Below are positions 10,032 through 18,359 of a stretch of DNA of 64,000 bases, one piece after another (the first letter of the stretch is position 1; each line of letters starts with the position of its first letter). The DNA is taken from positions 186,001 through 250,000 of the forward strand of contig CAKVDZ010000001.1 in the NCBI GenBank assembly GCA_934728585.1. Reading direction: 5' to 3'. The notes below the pieces were generated by a model that did not search any database, was not told the origin of the DNA, and saw only the letters and a list, made by a program, of their open reading frames with translations. Source of the stretch: an uncultured Candidatus Melainabacteria bacterium. GTDB lineage: Bacteria; Cyanobacteriota; Vampirovibrionia; Gastranaerophilales; Gastranaerophilaceae. The position numbers and the translations under genes were made by a program.

Positions 10032-10409
10032 ATGACAGTTCAAGCTTCTGGATATGCTTCAAACCCATTTACAACAGCTTCTTCAAAAGAAAAAATTGAT
10101 ACAATGAAAGCTGAACAAGAAAAAAAACGTGCTGAATTAAAAGGTACTTTGAACGAATACAGAGAAGCTTACGAAGCTGAAAAGAAAGAATATAATAGAA
10201 TTTCTTCAATCTTTTTAATGCAAAGAGCAGAATTTAACAAATATGATAAAACAGACGCTGATTACAAAACTCAAGAAAAAGAATTTAACGCAGTAAAAAA
10301 ACAATATTTTTCACAACGTTCTAAAAAAGATTTACAATTATCTTTATTACAATTCCACTCAGATAACTACGTAAAAGCAAGCAGAATTAACGTTTTAGAT
10401 TTAGTATAA
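10032..10409 (+). CDS. Small coiled-coil hypothetical protein
   Basis: 125 residues, not recognised. After a Ser/Thr/Ala-rich N-terminus (MTVQASGYASNPFTTASSKE) the protein is a nearly continuous charged helix (about residues 20-105) rich in Lys, Glu and Gln, consistent with a coiled coil. It has no signal peptide and no membrane segment. It has an AAAGGA ribosome site and is followed by its own hairpin terminator, so it is a single-gene unit. It could be a structural or scaffold protein particular to this lineage. Confidence 0.7.
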   Translation: MTVQASGYASNPFTTASSKEKIDTMKAEQEKKRAELKGTLNEYREAYEAEKKEYNRISSIFLMQRAEFNKYDKTDADYKTQEKEFNAVKKQYFSQRSKKDLQLSLLQFHSDNYVKASRINVLDLV

Positions 10410-10424
10410 AAATTTATCATAATA

Positions 10425-10467
10425 AAAAATGAAGAAGTGTTTTTTTAGAAAATATTTCTTCATTTTT
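10425..10467 (+). terminator. Hairpin terminator after the coiled-coil gene
   Basis: Arms 10425-10436 and 10456-10467 are perfectly complementary over 12 bp with a 19-base loop. The right arm itself ends in a T-run. Confidence 0.65.
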
Positions 10468-10491
10468 CGTTACAAGCGTAATTTTAGTAGT

Positions 10492-10521
10492 TGATTTTTT
10501 TTCTTGACATATTATTATAGA
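10492..10521 (+). promoter_or_regulatory. Probable rpsO promoter
   Basis: TTGATT at 10492-10497 and TATAGA at 10516-10521 are 18 bases apart. A perfect TTGACA also occurs at 10504-10509 but has no well-placed -10. Either would give a short leader before the GAAGGA ribosome site of rpsO. Confidence 0.4.
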
Positions 10522-10553
10522 CTTAAGAATAGATAAAATAGAAGGAAAATAAT

Positions 10554-10823
10554 ATGTCAATCAACTTAAAAAACAAAAGTGCTATAGTTAAAAAATTCGG
10601 CGCAAGCGAAAAAGATACAGGTTCAGCTGAAGTTCAAATCGCTATGTTAAGCCAAAAAATCTCTGAATTAACAGAACACATGAAATTGAACCAAAAAGAT
10701 TTCTCAACAAAACGTGGTTTGTTAATGATGGTAGGTAAAAGAAAAAGACTTTTAGCATACTTAAAAGATATCAACTTAGATGGCTACAGAGCATTAATCA
10801 AAAAATTAAAAATCCGTGGTTAG
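10554..10823 (+). CDS. rpsO: 30S ribosomal protein S15
   Basis: 89 residues, full length for S15, which binds 16S rRNA and nucleates assembly of the small-subunit platform. The conserved core is GSAEVQIAMLSQKISELTEHMKLN.., KRGLLMMVGKRKRLLAYL and the C-terminal YRALIKKLKIRG. The ribosome site is GAAGGA. It stands alone between two terminators; the usual neighbour pnp is not in the window. Confidence 0.98.
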   Translation: MSINLKNKSAIVKKFGASEKDTGSAEVQIAMLSQKISELTEHMKLNQKDFSTKRGLLMMVGKRKRLLAYLKDINLDGYRALIKKLKIRG

Positions 10824-10871
10824 TTGGATATTTAAGTAGCGTGTAATGCACTCTACTTGGAAAAGATATTT

Positions 10872-10908
10872 AAGGCGGACAGTTGTAAACAACTGTCCGC
10901 CTTATTTT
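10872..10908 (+). terminator. Strong rho-independent terminator of rpsO
   Basis: A GC-rich stem of 15 perfect base pairs (10872-10886 with 10889-10903) is followed by ATTTTT. It also lies at the 3' end of the converging TPR gene. Confidence 0.9.
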
Positions 10909-10924
10909 TACAATATACATTAAC

Positions 10925-12436
10925 CTACGCAGCGATTTCTGATTTCAACTGAAAAACGAGTCTTTCATTGTTTGCTTTTTTTGCGTATTCAATTGCTTTT
11001 TGTATTAAGTTTTTGCCTTTATCACCTTTTTGGTAATCAATCATAAGTTCGCCAGCTTTTTGGTAGTTGATAGCGACTTTGTTATTTTCTCCAGCTTGTG
11101 CGTAATTTTTTACGGCATCTGAGTAATATTTTAAAGCTTCAGTTGGGTTGTTAAATTTGTCATAAGCTGTCGCAATTGTGCTTGAAACATAGCCTTTATT
11201 TTTCAGATCTTTTGATTCATCGGCAACAACTTTAGCATCTTCATAGACATTAAAAGCTTCCTTGTCATATTTATCAGAATAAATATTCCCAATTTTTGTT
11301 AGTGATTTAATTTGAGCCTTGAAGTTTTCTGTTTCTCCAGCAAACGAAATTGCAGCCATATAATGCTCAATTGCAGGCTTAAATTGATTTACGTCATCGT
11401 AAATTTGAGCCATCGCATAATGAGCTTGAACTTTTACATTATCGTTTGTTGCAGTATTAACGGCATTGTTGTAGTTTTCTAATGCTAAATTCAAATTATC
11501 ATTTTTGTCATGAATTTTGCCGATTTCAAATAAGACTTTTGATTCACTATCTTTATCTTCTATTTCGCGACACCTGTCAAGCGCTTTTTGATAAGTTGAA
11601 AGAGCCAACTCGTCATTACCTTTTTTAGTGATAAGTTTTGCAGATGTGAATAAGTTTTTAACCTGACCATCTATAGTTGGTTTTTGTTCAACCACAGGAG
11701 GTTGTTCGGTTGGTTGCTGAGGCTCATTAGTTTCGGGAGTTTTCTTTTTGTCGTCTGGCATTTGAACTAAGAAAGCTTCATTTATATCACCTTCGTTATA
11801 TTTGTAATCAACTTGTTGCAAGAAAATTGCGTCAACCCAGTTTTCAACTACTTTAGAATCTTTATTTAATGTTTCTGAAATGTATTTATCTAAAAGTGTT
11901 GCAGCATTTTTTAAATTTGATTGAACGAGTTTAATATTTGCATTATCTTTTTTTGTTTGTTTTTCAACTAAACCAAGATAATCGTTAACTTCATCAAAAA
12001 TATCTTCAGGTGTACCAATCGCATGAGCTGTATTTTTAAAATCGCCAATAACTTGAGCAATATTAATTTTTGGGCTAATCATACCTGATAAAGGTTGTTG
12101 AGATGTAGCTTGAGTTTGCTCTGGTTGCGCAGGGTTAACAGTATTTACAGGTCTTGCAGATTGTGCCCCCATAGAACTTGTTGGTCTGCTGATATTTCCT
12201 GTTGCTACTGGATTGTAAGCGTATGTTCCTCTGTTTAAATTTACAGGTTTAGTAGGTTTTTTGCCATCTTGTAAATCTTGAACATATTGTAACCCACGAC
12301 TTTGCGCAAGGTTAGTACTGCCACTTTCGCTTTCAGCTTCCGTGGCTTGTTTATTTGCTTCATCATCTTCTTTACGTTTAATCAGTTGTCTATTTTTAGG
12401 GACAATCTGATTTGTAACCCTCATTGAATCAAACAA
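10925..12436 (-). CDS. TPR-repeat protein
   Basis: The C-terminal half (about 230 residues) holds six or seven tetratricopeptide repeats of about 40 residues (for example ALSTYQKALDRCREI, ALENYNNAVNTA, AIEHYMAAISFA, ALKYYSDAVKNYA). These helical hairpins serve protein-protein contacts. The N-terminal half is low-complexity (Pro, Gln, Ser, Thr), with a proline-rich linker before the repeats. The start chosen is TTG 12436, eight bases after a GAGG ribosome site. The frame stays open to ATG 12526, but that extension is hydrophobic, lacks a ribosome site and looks non-coding; ATG 12424 is another option. The partner is unknown. Confidence 0.75.
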   Translation of the reverse strand: MFDSMRVTNQIVPKNRQLIKRKEDDEANKQATEAESESGSTNLAQSRGLQYVQDLQDGKKPTKPVNLNRGTYAYNPVATGNISRPTSSMGAQSARPVNTVNPAQPEQTQATSQQPLSGMISPKINIAQVIGDFKNTAHAIGTPEDIFDEVNDYLGLVEKQTKKDNANIKLVQSNLKNAATLLDKYISETLNKDSKVVENWVDAIFLQQVDYKYNEGDINEAFLVQMPDDKKKTPETNEPQQPTEQPPVVEQKPTIDGQVKNLFTSAKLITKKGNDELALSTYQKALDRCREIEDKDSESKVLFEIGKIHDKNDNLNLALENYNNAVNTATNDNVKVQAHYAMAQIYDDVNQFKPAIEHYMAAISFAGETENFKAQIKSLTKIGNIYSDKYDKEAFNVYEDAKVVADESKDLKNKGYVSSTIATAYDKFNNPTEALKYYSDAVKNYAQAGENNKVAINYQKAGELMIDYQKGDKGKNLIQKAIEYAKKANNERLVFQLKSEIAA

Positions 12437-12585
12437 TTTACTTTCCTCGCTCTTATTCTCATAATACAATATATACAGGTTCTTTAGGAACAGGTCATAT
12501 AAAAATTTCATACTTTTATATGACACATTTTATTTAATAATAAATAATAAAAAGTCATATTTTTTTAATAAACTTAAAAAAATAA

Positions 12586-12614
12586 TTTACGAATTTGTAC
12601 AACTGTAGTATAAT
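12586..12614 (+). promoter_or_regulatory. Promoter of the GGDEF/HD-GYP gene
   Basis: TTTACG at 12586-12591 and TATAAT at 12609-12614 are 17 bases apart. The short leader carries a GAGGG ribosome site before ATG 12641. Confidence 0.65.
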
Positions 12615-12640
12615 AAAGAAACAAATGTTGAGGGCAAAAT

Positions 12641-14551
12641 ATGGGCTTATTTGATATATTTAAAGATTTTACAAAACAAGTTAATGAAGTAGAAAACCAC
12701 CTATACAGTGGTAAAAAGGACTTCTTGGAAATTTATGAACGTAACGCCCAACTAGAACAAGAAATTGAAGACAGAACAAACGAGTTAAACGAAGCAAATC
12801 GTCGTATGTTAACGTTGCAACATATTTGGGAAATGATGAATTCCTCAAAACCATTGTCTAGTATACTTGATACAACTGTAAACAATCTTCAAGGCGAACT
12901 TGGCTATATGCACAGCTGTATTTTACAAAGAAAAAATGACGAAAACGGTGAATATTTTAGTGTAATGGCGACTTCTAACGATAGCCTTTTTGAAACTATT
13001 AATTCTATTTTAGAAAAACCCTTGAACACGCAACGTTTAAACCTACAAAATTCTGAAGTTATAAAAGCAGTTTTGCGAAGCAAGGAAATTTTACAAAGTA
13101 CAGATTTAAGAACTGGTTTAATGTCTATAGCACCAGATATTAAGGAAGAAGATTTAGAAGATGTTTTGAGCGAAACTCATTGTCGTTCATTTATGTTAGT
13201 ACCGCTTTCAAAAATGAACCATTTTGGTGTATTGCTTGTAATGTCTTCAAGACTTGAAGCAACAGAAGCTGAATTAGATTTTTTAAAGCTTTTTGCTCAA
13301 CAAATCGAACTTGCAATAACAATTGCTGACTTATTCCAAATGGTTAGAGAACAAGCTGTTACAGATCCTCTGACAACTTTATACAATCGTCGTTATTTTG
13401 AAGATTCAATCGAAAAAGAATTTACTCGTGCAAACCGTCAGAAACAACCATTTTCAATCATTGGTATAGACTTAGACCATTTAAAACAAATTAATGATAA
13501 ATATGGTCACGTTTATGGCGATTTGGCTATCAAACAAATTTCAAGCGTATTAAAACAAAATGCGCGTTCAATAGACGTTCCAGCCCGTATTGGCGGGGAA
13601 GAATTTAACGTTCTACTTCCAGGGATTGATTCAAAAGGTGCTATGATTGCTGCAGAACGTATTAGAAAAGCAATTGAAGCGACTCCTATTGAAACAGTCG
13701 GTACAATTACTGCCAGCTTGGGAGTTGCAACATTTTTAGAACACGCAAACAACGTTGAAGAACTTATGGAACTTGCAGACCAAGCTATGTATCATTCAAA
13801 ACGTAATGGTAGAAACCAAGTTACACTTGCTACTCCAATTTCTGAAATTTCTTGGCAAGAGGTTGCACTTAATGCGTTTAACGATATCTTGGCAACTGGT
13901 AGAGTTAATATTTCAGAAGATTTGAAACAAGATTTGCGTCACAAATTGCAAATGGCAATTGAGCAAAATACAAATCCAAAAGACACTTTGTATTCAGTTG
14001 CTGACGCGCTTGTTACAACATATAACCCTCAACATACGTTGGGTTCATCTAAATCAAAAGTTATTATGGCAACAACTCTTGCTAGACGCTTTGAATTAGA
14101 AAAAGATGACGCAGATAAATTGCGTATTGCGATGCTGTTGTACGATGTAGGAAACTTAATGCTTCCGCAAGAAATTCTTCAAAAAGATGGTCCTCTTACA
14201 GATGAAGAACGTGCTTATATTGAAAATCACCCAAGTATTGCCGCAAAAGATATTCTTGAACCAATTTCAAATATTCACGATATTATTCCGATTATTGAAA
14301 AACACCACGAAAATTGGGACGGAACAGGTTATCCTCACAAACTCGCAGGAAATGATATTCCTCTTTCTTCTCAAATCATCTTGATTATTGACGCATACTT
14401 CGCGTTGACGGAACCAAGAATTTACAGGAAAGCACTAAGTCCTTATGAAGCTTTAGATGTTATTAAAGAGGGTGCAAACAAAAAATGGAATTCAACTCTA
14501 GTAAGTGAATTTGTAAAACTTATAGAAGTTGAATTACGTAAAGCTGAGTAA
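12641..14551 (+). CDS. GAF-GGDEF-HD-GYP-like cyclic-di-GMP protein
   Basis: 636 residues, cytosolic. A coiled coil (about 30-60) is followed by a GAF-like sensor (about 65-225) and a GGDEF diguanylate cyclase domain (about 230-395). The active-site motif is GGEEF near residue 320, with an inhibitory-site RSID exactly five residues before it, so c-di-GMP synthesis with product feedback is expected. The C-terminal domain (about 455-620) has the HHENWDGTGYP signature of HD-GYP phosphodiesterases. The preceding HD dyad reads LLYDVG instead of LLHDxG: Tyr501 replaces the metal-binding His. Phosphodiesterase activity may therefore be lost and the domain may serve as a sensor. Confidence 0.9.
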   Translation: MGLFDIFKDFTKQVNEVENHLYSGKKDFLEIYERNAQLEQEIEDRTNELNEANRRMLTLQHIWEMMNSSKPLSSILDTTVNNLQGELGYMHSCILQRKNDENGEYFSVMATSNDSLFETINSILEKPLNTQRLNLQNSEVIKAVLRSKEILQSTDLRTGLMSIAPDIKEEDLEDVLSETHCRSFMLVPLSKMNHFGVLLVMSSRLEATEAELDFLKLFAQQIELAITIADLFQMVREQAVTDPLTTLYNRRYFEDSIEKEFTRANRQKQPFSIIGIDLDHLKQINDKYGHVYGDLAIKQISSVLKQNARSIDVPARIGGEEFNVLLPGIDSKGAMIAAERIRKAIEATPIETVGTITASLGVATFLEHANNVEELMELADQAMYHSKRNGRNQVTLATPISEISWQEVALNAFNDILATGRVNISEDLKQDLRHKLQMAIEQNTNPKDTLYSVADALVTTYNPQHTLGSSKSKVIMATTLARRFELEKDDADKLRIAMLLYDVGNLMLPQEILQKDGPLTDEERAYIENHPSIAAKDILEPISNIHDIIPIIEKHHENWDGTGYPHKLAGNDIPLSSQIILIIDAYFALTEPRIYRKALSPYEALDVIKEGANKKWNSTLVSEFVKLIEVELRKAE

Positions 14552-14552
14552 T

Positions 14553-15614
14553 TTATTTACAACTTGTATTTTCCCAAGAAAGAGTTGTGCCGTTTGGGCA
14601 TTTACCCTTTGTTGCTTTTAGGTAATCCATATTGCCATTTCTGATGACCCAACCTGCGCAACTTTGTCCAGAAGCAAAACATGTGCTAAGACCAAGAACA
14701 TCACTAATGTCGCCTTCTGGAGTAATACCATTTTTTGTAATTAAAAACCAAAAATAGTCTTTTCCAATTGTATTTGCTCCTTTTGGTCCATCTATATCGA
14801 CGTATATGTGTCCACAATAATCATCAGAGCTATCACCACAATCAGTACCTGGTTTATAAAAATCTAGTGCGGTGCCGTCTGCAAGCAAAACCATATATTC
14901 ATCTTCCCAATCAGCTGGAGTTGTTATTGTTTTATTATCTAAAGTTTTATAGCTTTCTGTTGAAAAACAACCTTCGCCGTCGGTGCCACAGTTTTTGGAT
15001 ATTTTCATAAATTCAGTTAAACGTTCCATAACACGCTTATTTGTGGCTAAATCATCATCATCGCTAAACCCAGTAAACCATTCGTCAATTGGTCCATAAA
15101 CCGCAGTTGCACGACCGAAAGCGTCTTCTAGGTTTGAATAAACTTTTTTTAATTTTGCAACTTTTTCTCTATCACCTGTTGATTGGTTTAAGTTCGGAAT
15201 AGTAAGTGCCGCAACCACACCAATAATGCCCATTACGACTAGGGTTTCAGCTAATGTGAAGGCTATCGCCTTCACTAGTGAGTTGTGAGTGGATTTTGCG
15301 TAGGGCGCCGTGTGAGCAAAGCGAACCCAGCCCGAAGTAGCGAGGACTTTGCGAATGACAACGCTAGTGAAATGAGCAACTTGTCCGAGTGAAGCAATAA
15401 TCCAAGACAGTGGTGAGTCGACTTTATTATCATTTGCTTGTTTATTACTTGTCGATTCACTATTCACAAGCGACAATTCACGTGATTGTGTCATACTGCA
15501 CTTGTTGCGGTATCTTTTTAAAGTCTTTATGATCCCGTAATGCACTTCGTTTATGCGGGATGACAAGACTTGTTTGTTATTTGTCAACTCACTTTTCTTA
15601 AATAACTTGTTCAT
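14553..15614 (-). CDS. Type IV pilin-like protein with split leader
   Basis: The prepilin signature AFTLAETLVVMGIIGVVAALTIPNL (quoted here in part as AFTLAETLVVMGIIG) starts at residue 118; the C-terminal part is a Cys-containing globular pilin domain of about 210 residues. The start chosen is ATG 15614 (MNKLFKKS), preceded by GGAG at the right distance and by a clear promoter; an upstream ATG at 15644 lies on the -10 box side and is rejected. Normal leaders are 6-10 residues. Here about 110 residues of repeat-like sequence separate MNKLFKK from AFTLAETL, in frame and without a stop. The residue before Phe+1 is Ala rather than Gly, as in the second pilin at 36458. Processing by the prepilin peptidase may still work but is uncertain. 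Confidence 0.8.
   Translation of the reverse strand: MNKLFKKSELTNNKQVLSSRINEVHYGIIKTLKRYRNKCSMTQSRELSLVNSESTSNKQANDNKVDSPLSWIIASLGQVAHFTSVVIRKVLATSGWVRFAHTAPYAKSTHNSLVKAIAFTLAETLVVMGIIGVVAALTIPNLNQSTGDREKVAKLKKVYSNLEDAFGRATAVYGPIDEWFTGFSDDDDLATNKRVMERLTEFMKISKNCGTDGEGCFSTESYKTLDNKTITTPADWEDEYMVLLADGTALDFYKPGTDCGDSSDDYCGHIYVDIDGPKGANTIGKDYFWFLITKNGITPEGDISDVLGLSTCFASGQSCAGWVIRNGNMDYLKATKGKCPNGTTLSWENTSCK
15256..15590. repeat. Repeat-like in-frame insertion inside the prepilin leader
   Basis: About 335 bases with composition unlike the flanks (locally GC-richer, many palindromes). The edge at 15256-15275 is an 8-bp palindrome with a 4-base loop that includes the codons of the pilin cleavage site. 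Other inverted pairs include GTGAGTCGAC/GTCGATTCAC around 15411-15468 and ATCCCG/CGGGAT around 15532-15561. The last recalls the GTCATCCCG palindromes of dispersed repeats in other bacteria. No transposase is present, so a MITE- or palindromic-element origin is inferred. Confidence 0.55.
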
Positions 15615-15644
15615 ATTACTCCGAATGCTCTCTTTTCTATACAC

Positions 15645-15673
15645 ATTATAACATTATTTTTTACTCATCTCAA
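15645..15673 (-). promoter_or_regulatory. Promoter of the split-leader pilin gene
   Basis: On the minus strand TTGAGA (15668-15673) and TATAAT (15645-15650) are 17 bases apart. Transcription would begin near 15638, which supports the ATG at 15614. Confidence 0.75.
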
Positions 15674-15702
15674 CTGAAAGTAAAAATATTGTAAATTTTT
15701 GC

Positions 15703-15841
15703 AAAAAAAAACACTCTTTAATGAGTGTGTGTTTTCTGCATCCTAATGGTCTCTTTTTTTAGTGTTTATTATTTAGGAGTTTATATGTTTTTAGGGTAAA
15801 TATAGTGTTTATTTAGTGTTTAATTTACACTTCCTAAGCAC
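15703..15841 (-). ncRNA. Candidate small RNA with repeated UAAACACUA motifs
   Basis: The space between the pilin and ruvC holds no plausible protein gene. On the minus strand a perfect TTGACA (15871-15876) and AATAAT (15848-15853), 17 bases apart, would start an RNA near 15841. It would end at the hairpin ACACTC/GAGTGT (15711-15728) followed by nine T residues on that strand. The RNA of about 138 nt contains three copies of TAAACACTA (plus-strand AGTGTTTA at 15761, 15804 and 15815) in an otherwise AU-rich, unstructured stretch. Nothing known was recognised. The same repeats could instead be DNA operator sites. Confidence 0.35.
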
Positions 15842-16019
15842 ATTTATATTATTGCACTAATAAATATCTTTGTCAAGAATATAAAACAAACTATTATTAT
15901 TGAACTCCCAAAATAATTGCTATTAGTGTCATTTTAACACTTTACAATTGTTTACATTTTTTGCATTTTTATTTTTGTTAACTCTTTGCCTTTGTCTTAT
16001 TCGTTGTTATAATAGAGTT

Positions 16020-16505
16020 ATGAAGATATTAGGAATAGACCCAGGAATGGCAATTGTAGGTTACAGCATCGTTGAATACAACAACGATAGATTTGATTTA
16101 CTAACCTCTGGTTCTATTCAAACTCAAAAAGGTAATTCTGACTCATCTAGATTATTAGAAATTTTTAATGATTTGTCTGAAATTATTCAAAAATATAAAC
16201 CAGATGTTGCATCGGTTGAAAAGTTGTTTTATTTTCGAAACCAAACGACAATTATACCAGTAGCGGAGGCTAGAGGGGTAATTTTAGCGGCTTTGGAAAA
16301 GTTTAATGTTGAAGCTTTTGAATACACTCCAATGGAGGTTAAACAAGTTTTAACAGGATTTGGCAGAGCTGACAAAAAAGAAGTCGAACAAATGGTAAAA
16401 ATAACCCTACAGCGTGATGAATTACCAAAACTTGATGATACAATAGACTCTATAGCAATAGCTATTTGTCATACGAGAAAATGTAGAGAATTAACAGCAG
16501 TATAA
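16020..16505 (+). CDS. ruvC: Holliday junction resolvase RuvC
   Basis: RuvC cleaves Holliday junctions with RuvAB. The four acidic residues are in place: LGIDPGMAIVGY (first Asp), SVEKLFYF (Glu) and KLDDTIDSIAIAICH (last Asp pair). The length of 161 residues is typical. The frame extends 24 codons upstream with a hydrophobic, Cys-rich stretch that is not RuvC. A TATAAT box at 16008-16013 leaves 6 bases to ATG 16020, so the message is probably leaderless. A membrane-protein gene and mtnA follow. Confidence 0.95.
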   Translation: MKILGIDPGMAIVGYSIVEYNNDRFDLLTSGSIQTQKGNSDSSRLLEIFNDLSEIIQKYKPDVASVEKLFYFRNQTTIIPVAEARGVILAALEKFNVEAFEYTPMEVKQVLTGFGRADKKEVEQMVKITLQRDELPKLDDTIDSIAIAICHTRKCRELTAV

Positions 16506-16516
16506 GGAAACATATT

Positions 16517-16999
16517 ATGATTAACGAATTATTATTGAAACAAGTAGCAATTTTAAGTGCAATTGCAGGTGGAGCTTTAGGAATTTTGACAATTTTTCCA
16601 TATATAAATATTTTTTCAGTTTCAATTCTTGTAATTTGTCTTGCAGCTGGAATTTTAGTTTATATGAAACGAGAAAATTTAATCGGAATTTTTGATATGA
16701 AAGAGGGTGCTATTCTTGGTGGTGTAATCGGTTTTGTATCATTTATCGCAGCTGCAATTGTTTATACTCCAATTGATATTATTTTAGGATTAATCCCATT
16801 TTTCAAGGCTCATTTTATTATGAGATTTTTCTTTAATAGTTTTGGAAGTATAGTCGTTCTATTTATGCTAATCTTCTTTATTGCACTTTTAAGTGCTTTA
16901 ATGAACGCATTTGCTGGGCTTGCAACATCTTATGTTTATGAACTTTTGACAGGATTGAAAAAAGAAAGCAACGATAGCGTAGATTTTGAAATTAAATAA
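16517..16999 (+). CDS. Small integral membrane protein
   Basis: 160 residues with four predicted membrane helices (about 10-30, 33-52, 65-88 and 105-140) and a charged tail (KKESNDSVDFEIK). No family is recognised; glycine-rich GAILGGVIGFVSF resembles DUF4199/YIP-like membrane proteins only loosely. It has an AAGGA ribosome site and starts 11 bases after ruvC, so it is co-transcribed with ruvC and probably mtnA. No function can be assigned. Confidence 0.75.
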   Translation: MINELLLKQVAILSAIAGGALGILTIFPYINIFSVSILVICLAAGILVYMKRENLIGIFDMKEGAILGGVIGFVSFIAAAIVYTPIDIILGLIPFFKAHFIMRFFFNSFGSIVVLFMLIFFIALLSALMNAFAGLATSYVYELLTGLKKESNDSVDFEIK

Positions 17000-17023
17000 T
17001 TTATTGATATAGAAAGGTACACA

Positions 17024-18100
17024 ATGGCTTTTGACTCAAAAATAAGACCTATTCAGTGGGTAAATGGCGTATCTAGAATGCTAGATCAAACAGTTATTCC
17101 CTACGAATATAAGTACGTTGATATAACAACTGGTCAACAAATGTTTGACGCGATTAAAACAATGATTGTAAGAGGGGCTCCAGCTATTGGTATTGCAGGC
17201 GCACATGGCGTCGTGCTATATGCTCAAGAATTAGCAAAAAAAAATTTATCTTTTGAGGATTTTAAAAAACAATTAATAAAAAAAACTGATTATATGGCAA
17301 CATCAAGACCAACAGCGGTAAATTTAATGTGGGCTTGCGAACAACAACGCAATATAATCAAAAATTCTACATCAGATATTGAAACTTTAATAAAAGAATT
17401 AACAGAAAAAGCTATTGAAATTGAAAAAGATGACATTGAAAGATGTATAAAAATAGGTGATAATGGTGCAAAAGTTGTTCCTAAAGGTGCTACTATTTTA
17501 ACTCACTGTAATGCAGGTGCTTTAGCAACTGGTGGTTATGGTACAGCGCTTGGTGTTGTTCGTTCAGCATTTGAAAAAGATCCAACAGTACAAGTTTTTG
17601 CAGATGAAACTCGTCCTCGCCAACAAGGTGCAAGACTTACAACTTTTGAACTTGCGATGGACGGGATTCCAGTAACATTGATTACAGACGGAATGCACTC
17701 ATATTTTATGAAAAAAGGTATGATTGATATGGTTTGTGTTGGTGCAGATAGAATTGCAGGAAACGGTGATACAGCAAACAAAATTGGTACTTACACAGTT
17801 GCAATTTCTGCAAAATATCATAATATACCATTTTATATTGCAGCACCGCTATCAACTATTGATACAAGTATTAAAACGGGCAAAGAAATTCCAATTGAAG
17901 AACGCGATCATACGGAAGTTACTCATATTAATGGTAAAATCATTTGTTCTGACAAGGTTAATGTCATTAACCCAGGGTTTGACGTAACTCCAAATGAGCT
18001 TATTACAGGCATAATCACAGAAGTTGGTATTTTAAAGGCACCTTATGAAAAATCAATAAAAGAAGCGTTCAAAAAACACCAAAAAGATTTGTTACAATAA
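17024..18100 (+). CDS. mtnA: S-methyl-5-thioribose-1-phosphate isomerase
   Basis: MtnA isomerises methylthioribose-1-phosphate to methylthioribulose-1-phosphate in methionine salvage. Motifs are RGAPAIGIAGAHG, the catalytic-Cys region ILTHCNAGALATGGYGTAL, DETRPRQQGARLT and the catalytic-Asp region CVGADRIAGNGD. The length of 358 residues is typical. The ribosome site is AAAGG. The other salvage genes are not in the window. It belongs to the eIF-2B-related fold, but the CNAG/GADRI pair separates it from the regulators. Confidence 0.95.
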   Translation: MAFDSKIRPIQWVNGVSRMLDQTVIPYEYKYVDITTGQQMFDAIKTMIVRGAPAIGIAGAHGVVLYAQELAKKNLSFEDFKKQLIKKTDYMATSRPTAVNLMWACEQQRNIIKNSTSDIETLIKELTEKAIEIEKDDIERCIKIGDNGAKVVPKGATILTHCNAGALATGGYGTALGVVRSAFEKDPTVQVFADETRPRQQGARLTTFELAMDGIPVTLITDGMHSYFMKKGMIDMVCVGADRIAGNGDTANKIGTYTVAISAKYHNIPFYIAAPLSTIDTSIKTGKEIPIEERDHTEVTHINGKIICSDKVNVINPGFDVTPNELITGIITEVGILKAPYEKSIKEAFKKHQKDLLQ

Positions 18101-18167
18101 GTAAAAATACAGTTACAAACGTTCATGACAGGGGTATATACTTAGTATAATGCCTTGAGGATTTTCT

Positions 18168-18359
18168 ATGAATATAGCAGATTTAACTGAAATGGTAACA
18201 GCTCCGATGCAAATCGAAGCAACGAAGGCTGCTTTAGAAATCATCATGCAGATTGAAAATGTCGTTCAAACGACAGCAGAAAACGCAAGCGAAAAAGTTC
18301 TTGAAGACGTTGCTGAAATTAGCGAGTACGCACAAAAACTCTTTTCCTTAGAAGTTTAA
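18168..18359 (+). CDS. Small acidic helical protein
   Basis: 63 residues, mostly helical and Ala/Glu-rich. The start MNIADLTEMVTAPMQIEATKA vaguely recalls YjfB-type small putative motility proteins (MDIASLS..), but the resemblance is weak. It has a GAGG ribosome site and a nearby TATAAT (18146-18151) with a poor -35. Its 3' end overlaps the converging receiver gene by 12 bases. It is probably real, but the function is unknown. Confidence 0.6.
   Translation: MNIADLTEMVTAPMQIEATKAALEIIMQIENVVQTTAENASEKVLEDVAEISEYAQKLFSLEV

Noticed and set aside
15615..15644. ATG 15644 as start of the split-leader pilin
   Set aside because: It lies upstream of the predicted transcript start; ATG 15614 has GGAG at the right spacing.
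15948..16019. 24-codon N-terminal extension of RuvC
   Set aside because: The sequence is hydrophobic and unlike RuvC, and the -10 box lies within it.
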